Source: Cyrtodaria siliqua
Lineage: Eukaryota > Mollusca > Bivalvia > Adapedonta > Hiatellidae
Length of the DNA stretch: 64,000 nt
NCBI GenBank assembly: GCA_037043455.1
Contig: JAWPHD010010263.1
Span: forward strand, 31,524-95,523
Reading direction: 5' to 3'
Position 1 is the stretch's first letter; each line of letters opens with the position of its first letter. This document shows, piece by piece, positions 58,941-64,000 of this stretch. The position numbers and the translations under genes were made by a program. The notes beneath the pieces were generated by a model. The model saw nothing but the letters and a program-made list of their open reading frames with translations, did not search any database and had not been told where the DNA came from.

Positions 58941-59457
58941 CTTCCGACGAATTTTACATTAGAGAAGTATATATATAGTTATGTATAGATATATTTCGAG
59001 TCAACTTTCGGAATCGAATTGAACTGAATGTTTTTTAACGGCTCATCAACACAGTATATGTTATTTAGAGCCGCCCCAGAGAGAGGAGAAGGATATATAG
59101 GAATCCGGAAACCGTGCCCTACTCTTATTATCGAATAGGTTCTTTAACGTGCTCGGAGGATAGACCGATACACGAGACCGCCCGGTTTACGTCCCCATCC
59201 GACGGACGAGGCTAAGGGAAAGTGTCTTACCCAAGAACACACCGACGAAACTCAGTGGCACCACGGAGGATTGAACCCGAGGCCTCCGGTTACAAATCCG
59301 CCGCGCTACCGACTGCGCCACGACAGCCCTATTTTCGGAATCGAACACCAAACTATGATTTTAAAGTTTCATGGTTTGGTTTTCGATTCCGAAAGTTGTC
59401 TCGTAATATATCTATACACAACTATATCTATACTTCTAATGTAAAATTTGTCGGAAG
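58941..59457. mobile_element. foldback element split by a SINE
   Basis: The left arm starts CTTCCGACGAATTTTACATT and the right arm ends AATGTAAAATTTGTCGGAAG. The arms continue inward through AACTTTCGGAATCGAA and TTCGATTCCGAAAGTT to AACCAAACCATGA-type pairs around a ~10-nt loop near 59365. Removing 59019-59345 restores one continuous hairpin with arms near 100 bp. Confidence 0.85.
59019..59332 (-). mobile_element. full-length tRNA-derived SINE
   Basis: The minus strand starts ATAGGGCTGTCGTGGCGCAG with A-box TGGCGCAGTCGGTAGCGC and B-box GGGTTCAATCC, then a ~230-bp body ending TTTTTTAACATTCAGTTCAA-like text. Target duplication TTTCGGAATCGAA at 59006-59018 and 59333-59345. It is the reference copy for the fragment in beta4 (41859) and the pieces at 55690 and 62755. 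Confidence 0.9.
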
Positions 59458-59724
59458 AACGAACTTTCATTTTTAATTATTACAAATTGCGTGGTGACAA
59501 AACATGTTGAAATGAACTGCATGGAGTAGTGATATTCATGGATAAGGCTTGTGTTTGGCACCAAAACGTTTTGAATTCACCATTATACATGAGTGAAATA
59601 TGTACATGTCCATTTTTGACAAGCGTCTGACTTTGATGCCAGCGATGTGGAGAGTACCTGGTCAGAGATGGACTTCAGTTTGCACGAACAGTTTGTTGGA
59701 ATGGAGTTGTCAGTAGAATGCGGG

Positions 59725-59782
59725 TGTGATACAATGCAATGCAATACAATACAATACAATACAATACAATACAATACAATAC
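59725..59782. repeat. ATACA pentanucleotide microsatellite
   Basis: About ten ACAAT/ATACA units. On the minus strand it follows an AATAAA-like signal (CTGAAATAAAATCTG), which fits the simple-repeat 3' tail of the LINE relic upstream of it on that strand. Confidence 0.85.
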
Positions 59783-60401
59783 ACAGATTTTATTTCAGTC
59801 TCACCTCTTATAATATACAGATACAAATAAAAGTATAACAAAGTATACATGATATTTATAAAAGCAATCAGAGTGGCTCTACATAGAGCTATGAGAGACT
59901 ATTAATAATAAACGTCAAAAGTCAGTGCATTGCAAGTAAAATGAATATTTTTTTCTAATTACAACAGCCAGTGCAGACTTCGATGGGTTGGAACCATTTT
60001 TGTCTATCAGCTTCTGCAAAAAGGTTGACATGCATGTCCCATGGATGCACTCGTCTATGTTTTTGACAATGTTAACATTTGCGTTTAAAGCTCAGTGTCT
60101 TATAAAGATGCGTAGTCTTCAAACGTTACATTCATTTACATATGTATGTATGGTTTCTAAACAGTCTTACCAAAACTTAGGTCACAAGCCTGACCCTGAT
60201 CTTTAATTAGGATTTACCCAGGCTGCTCAACATAATAAAGGAAACTATTTATTGAAATTGGGTTCTTGTGGTCTAGGCATCCAAATATAAGTATTAAGCA
60301 GTATAAGGTTGAAATCTGATAGTTGGGGTAGCCTCAGTTTTAAAGGGATTCACAGATTCTTCAATTATTTATCAATCATTACATTGAATTGAAATTGAAG
60401 A

Positions 60402-60840
60402 CTATTTTAAGATTTTTCCTTTCCTTGTATTTCCCCATATAATATTGCAAAAATCTAAATGTGGCTGGATATAAGCCTTATAGTAAATAATTCTATAGTT
60501 AAGTATCATATATTGCTTTATTCTAGATAATAGCCACAGATATGATGATAATTTCTTTCGAATACGTATTATATGTTCATCCCACTTAAGGTTTTCATTC
60601 AGGTGTACGCCTAATACATGTACTTTACTTTCAGAGGTCAATTGAATAGTAATGTTATTGTAGTTTAAAGACATAGGTGAGTGTTTTAGTACTACGCACT
60701 TCTGAGGTGTTGTAGTCAATAGGACTTTTTTCATTGTTTAATCCATGCCGTTTTCTAGGCACCAGTTTTGCAATATATGCAGTGCAATCTGCAGGTTATT
60801 TTCAATTGTAATTAGCAAATCAGTAGTACTATATATTATA
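60402..60840 (-). pseudogene. LINE reverse transcriptase relic, C-terminal part
   Basis: The minus strand reads LQIALHILQNWCLENGMD, stop, TMKKVLLTTTPQK, then open for 110 codons: KVHVLGVHLNENLKWDEHI, RIRKKLSSYLWLLSRIKQYM, NYRIIYYKAYIQPHLDFCNI, IWGNTRKGKILK. This is the post-palm region of non-LTR retrotransposon reverse transcriptases (LGVHL.ENLKWDEHI, PHLDYCN.IWG). One stop and the absent N-terminal part make it a relic; its 3' tail may be the microsatellite at 59725. Confidence 0.85.
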
Positions 60841-61358
60841 TGGGGAAATAAACTTAGTGGTGTCAAAAAGTAGTTCTCACATCAATTTTTAATTAGATTT
60901 TCGCAAAAAGGCATGTTAGTCTATTCGACCCGGCGTCAGTGTGTGTTGCTATTACCGTTATTTTTTTCGGCAAGCTCATACTTCAGAAACTGCTTGACAT
61001 AAATTCCTGTCTTTAGAGGAAGTACAAACAAGTGCCATAGCTCTGTTATATATTTTACAGAATTATACCCCTTTTTCATTTGCCCATTAAATAGATAAGG
61101 TCTTGAAAAGTCATCCGTAGCTTTTGTTAGTAGGATAGTTAGACAAAATCAGAAATTGTTCGTAGTGATACAGGATCAATAGAAATGATTGTAGCATGGT
61201 CGGTGACATTTCCTTTCATGAATGAAGAGCATTAAATCGTTTAATTTAGGGTAACTAAAGGGGCGTGGCTATGCCGTACTACAACTACCGGATATTGGAA
61301 TTTAGAGTACGGTCGCTATGACGTCACAGTGTTACTAAGTACACCATGCTACAAAAAA
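60841..61358. other. non-coding
   Basis: No gene recognised. Confidence 0.3.
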
Positions 61359-61457
61359 GATAGAGTCTGTCTCAGCTCGTTGGTTATTTAAACACCTCGA
61401 TGGGCTACGCCCATCTCGTTGTTTAAATAAGCCAACTCGCTGAGACTAGACTCTATC
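61359..61457. repeat. foldback, ~45-bp arms
   Basis: GATAGAGTCTGTCTCAGC...TTATTTAAACA and, inverted, TGTTTAAATAA...GCTGAGACTAGACTCTATC around CTCGATGGGCTACGCCCATCTCG, itself a hairpin. Confidence 0.85.
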
Positions 61458-62754
61458 TATTACTTAACGTTTTTGGTATTGTGAAGGTAATACAATTACT
61501 AGGTATTAATTAGTAATAGGTATATAATAAATATTAAATATGTGAAGGAAAAAAATAGTATCTTGCATACTATTTATTTTCTCCATTTCCGGTAAAAAAA
61601 CAAACTCATCTTAAATATAAAGTTAAAGCATAACATGGACAATTATGTTCATTTCTATGGATAATAGTTTCACCATCTTGTATTGGTTATATTGCATCAC
61701 ATAACCGTAGTTATCACATTCAAAAACACCTCGACTGTCTTTCACAACATTTTGGAGAGAACAGTGCAGGTAATGCATGTTATGAAGAAATCAACATATT
61801 TTGATTAGAGAGCTCTTTGGAGAGTTTTGACTATGAAATGCCAGGGCTCAGCGTAAAACTATTTTATTTATTTATAATTAAGTTATAATAGTTTCACAGT
61901 CACCACTGTCTTTTAAACTTGTACAAAAAAAATCCTGAGTAACTAGTCCAGCAACCCTCCTTCGGTAATCGGTTTCCAATTTATTTTTCATGTCAACCTA
62001 ATACCTTAATCCAGGTAAGCCTACCTTTGTCTTGAAATGTCATTAATTTTAAGCACGTTTTGCACATAACTCGGAGTTAAAGACACTTTAGTCTCAAAAA
62101 AAGTTTTATTGATTAATTTGTTGCTGTTATATGTTCTTAAAATGAAGAAGGCAAAAGAAAACAACACATTTTGCGGAAAATATGAGCTGAATTTTACTCG
62201 TCAGTAGTGTTGCTAACCACGTGACCATGACGGGGAAGGTGTAGAATAGAATAGAATAAATTTATTGCGCTATTACATCTATTACAAGATTAAAGGCAAA
62301 ACAAACAAAATAATATGTAAAGTGAAAAACAAATTTACATAGTAAAATATCTAAACGTGAAATTAGTACAAAATGACTATGCAGGGGCGTAGCCAGAGCC
62401 TCGATTTGCGAACGTGTAGTTGGTGAGTGTGGGGAATGGGGGTGGGGGATATTCGGCGGGGGGAGGGGGGAGGTATTCGGCGGTGGATACGGTAACATGT
62501 TCAGACTGAAAAAAAATGTGTAGATTGAATGCTGGCAGGTAAACGTCAATAGCGAAGTTCATATAAGGACAACCGCATGCTGGGGTGTTTGAATAGTTCC
62601 AGAATAGGACGCTAGTGCCATAGATTGTTAGTCTTCACTTTCAGGTGGAGAAGATACCCTCCTTTTTTTGTATATATACAGATCTATATAAACAACGTTT
62701 TTAAGCCGCCGTATATATGGAGACATAATAGATCGAATTCGGGAACCTACCCTG
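61458..62754. other. non-coding; repeat pieces and LINE-like tail
   Basis: 61940-62010 repeats the start of the 43821 insertion. 62243-62262 (TAGAATAGAATAGAATAAAT) then TTTATTGCGC reads, on the minus strand, as a GCGCAATAAA signal plus an (ATTCT)n tail, the 3' end of a LINE. 62415-62485 is G-rich low complexity. No gene. Confidence 0.4.
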
Positions 62755-62965
62755 CACCAGAGACGTAATAAACCAACTTTGATTTCTGTCTAAACTTATT
62801 AAAGCTGGCTTCCTGTAGTTCTTTTTCGGAAAATAGACCCCCAATGCATGAGACCGCCCGTTGTACGTCCCTGACCAAAAAAGCACCGACGAATATGTGG
62901 CGCCGATGGAGCTTGAACATAGGTCCTTCGGGGTTTCACGTCTACTGGGTCACGCCGACATAAAT
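62755..62965 (-). mobile_element. degenerate SINE (59019 family)
   Basis: GAGACCGCCCGTTGTACGTC, GCACCGACGAATATGTGGCG and GGAGCTTGAACATAGG parallel 59170-59280; the A- and B-boxes are decayed. Confidence 0.55.
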
Positions 62966-63154
62966 CGACAAATGGGATCGTTATTGACATATTGATGTCA
63001 AGATGTCCGATTACATGCTAAGTTACTCATTAATATCAATTTTAATAGCGCGAAAATAGTGTGGACGTTGACTGGATTGTGAGTGTAATCATAGACATAT
63101 GTATATGTCACAGGTGGTCAACTATTTAAAATAAGTATGTTTAGTGCATGTTTC

Positions 63155-63515
63155 CTTCGTGTGGTATCCGGAGTAGAATACAATCACTGCAATCTCACAA
63201 ACACACTGTCACATGCAAAGGGGTATGACACGCACCCGCCCCACCACCATTCATATTCATTTTGTCAATGTTCATTCGTGGTCTTTATCATGCCACACCG
63301 CATGCAAACGTGGAACCGTGGCTCTATCGTAAATGGAGTATATCTACAATAGAATGTGCAGCAACTCTACAGTTCTGCAGGTAAGACGGTACTATGCCCA
63401 TTCTCTGTATTTTATCTTGATGTGAATGGAGTACGAGCCTGACATGATTATTCCTGTTAGGCGCCATATAACCTTTTATATGTTGGTGTGCCTTAAAACC
63501 CAATTCAATTCATTC
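63155..63515 (+). mobile_element. dispersed SINE-like repeat, complete copy
   Basis: GAGTAGAATACAATCACTGC to TAGGCGCCATATAACCTTTT and AAACCCAATTCAATTC, collinear with 44925-45362. Confidence 0.6.
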
Positions 63516-63829
63516 ATTGCATTCTTACGACTTAGGGCAGATGCGGATTCAGGATTTGAGATGGACTTTTAATTTTCCAATATTTCAGAGAACATCATAA
63601 ACAATTACGTTGCCCTGTAACTACTTTTTTATGAACATAAATGGTAAATGATATTGGTGTTGTGGCGCGTAGATGATGTTACGATAATCAGTCACTTTAG
63701 GCACCGCTGTTATGACATGAGTTTTGGAACGTCAAGCAATGGCTCTGTCCTTGATTGGTGTGTTAACCGGTATAACTGCAACACTGCGTACCGGTAATTG
63801 TGTTTATTGTTAATATAAGACCTTAGAAT

Positions 63830-64000
63830 AGTAAGAAGTCCTCTGTTGGTGTGTTACAGTAAGTTGGCACTGCGTTTACGTTCAGAGGACCAAACAAGAA
63901 ATATGTGTTACAGTGGGCGCACTGTCTTTATTGTTGCCGGAACACAAAGAGATTAGGTCCTTAACTGGTGTGTTACCATGAAGAAATTGTGGTTATTGTT
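63830..64000 (+). repeat. degenerate GAGGAC/GTGTTAC repeat, cut by window edge
   Basis: Two or three loose units (AGTCCTCTGTTGGTGTGTTA, GTTCAGAGGACC, GGTCCTTAACTGGTGTGTTA), resembling the array at 56014. Confidence 0.5.

Overview
Eukaryotic nuclear DNA, AT-rich, with split genes and very dense, mostly non-autonomous repeats. The best guess is a mollusc, probably a bivalve. The reasons are the ~140-bp tandem arrays ending in a GGAC/GGAA-type microsatellite (the layout of bivalve 'pearl'/Helentron-associated elements), several tRNA-derived SINE families and many short foldback elements. There is no bacterial, viral or organellar content, and no ordinary RNA gene was found.

The only recognisable host genes are five copies of one secreted type-B carboxylesterase/cholinesterase-like gene. 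All are on the + strand, and each has one long first exon (1571 nt where undamaged) and a 253-nt last exon joined by a phase-2 intron at the Gly of the GDPN motif. Two subtypes alternate. Alpha copies start at 1980 (alpha1), 28343 (alpha3) and 51552 (alpha5); beta copies start at 16408 (beta2) and 41196 (beta4). Flanking DNA shows a tandem segmental duplication: beta2 plus alpha3 (about 12.5-37.8 kb) and beta4 plus alpha5 (about 38.3-54.5 kb) are two copies of one beta-alpha block, and alpha1 with its 3' flank is the end of a preceding block.

Only alpha1 reads as a complete gene (607 aa, triad Ser219/Glu353/His475). alpha5 has an intact exon 1 but no last exon within the next 10.9 kb. alpha3 has one nonsense codon and has lost its TATA region. 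beta2 has two 1-nt frameshifts, a stop, a Glu-to-Lys change at the triad acid and a 53-nt deletion. beta4 has a 13-nt deletion, a stop exactly at the catalytic Ser codon and a SINE inserted 17 bp further on.

Region by region: 1-1.8 kb pearl-like array; 2-5.8 kb alpha1; 6.1-7.5 kb retroelement relic; 7.7-12.8 kb TTAA-flanked element with nested MITEs; 13.2-16.3 kb inverted repeat and AGGCC-ended element; 16.4-18.6 kb beta2; 19-19.3 kb 40-bp minisatellite; 21.7-24.5 kb a 2.8-kb foldback transposon built of 21-bp repeats, with a clean empty site in the sister block at 47.7 kb; 24.5-31 kb alpha3; 31.5-37.5 kb insertions (solo LTR, reversed pearl-like element, reverse-transcriptase relics); 37.8-38.6 kb a 205-bp-arm palindrome; 41.2-43.6 kb beta4; 43.6-51.5 kb duplicated flanks; 51.5-53.1 kb alpha5 exon 1; 53.2-64 kb repeats, SINEs and a LINE relic.

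The comparison of sister blocks is the main value of the window: it dates many insertions relative to the duplication and gives filled/empty site pairs. All similarity statements were made by eye.
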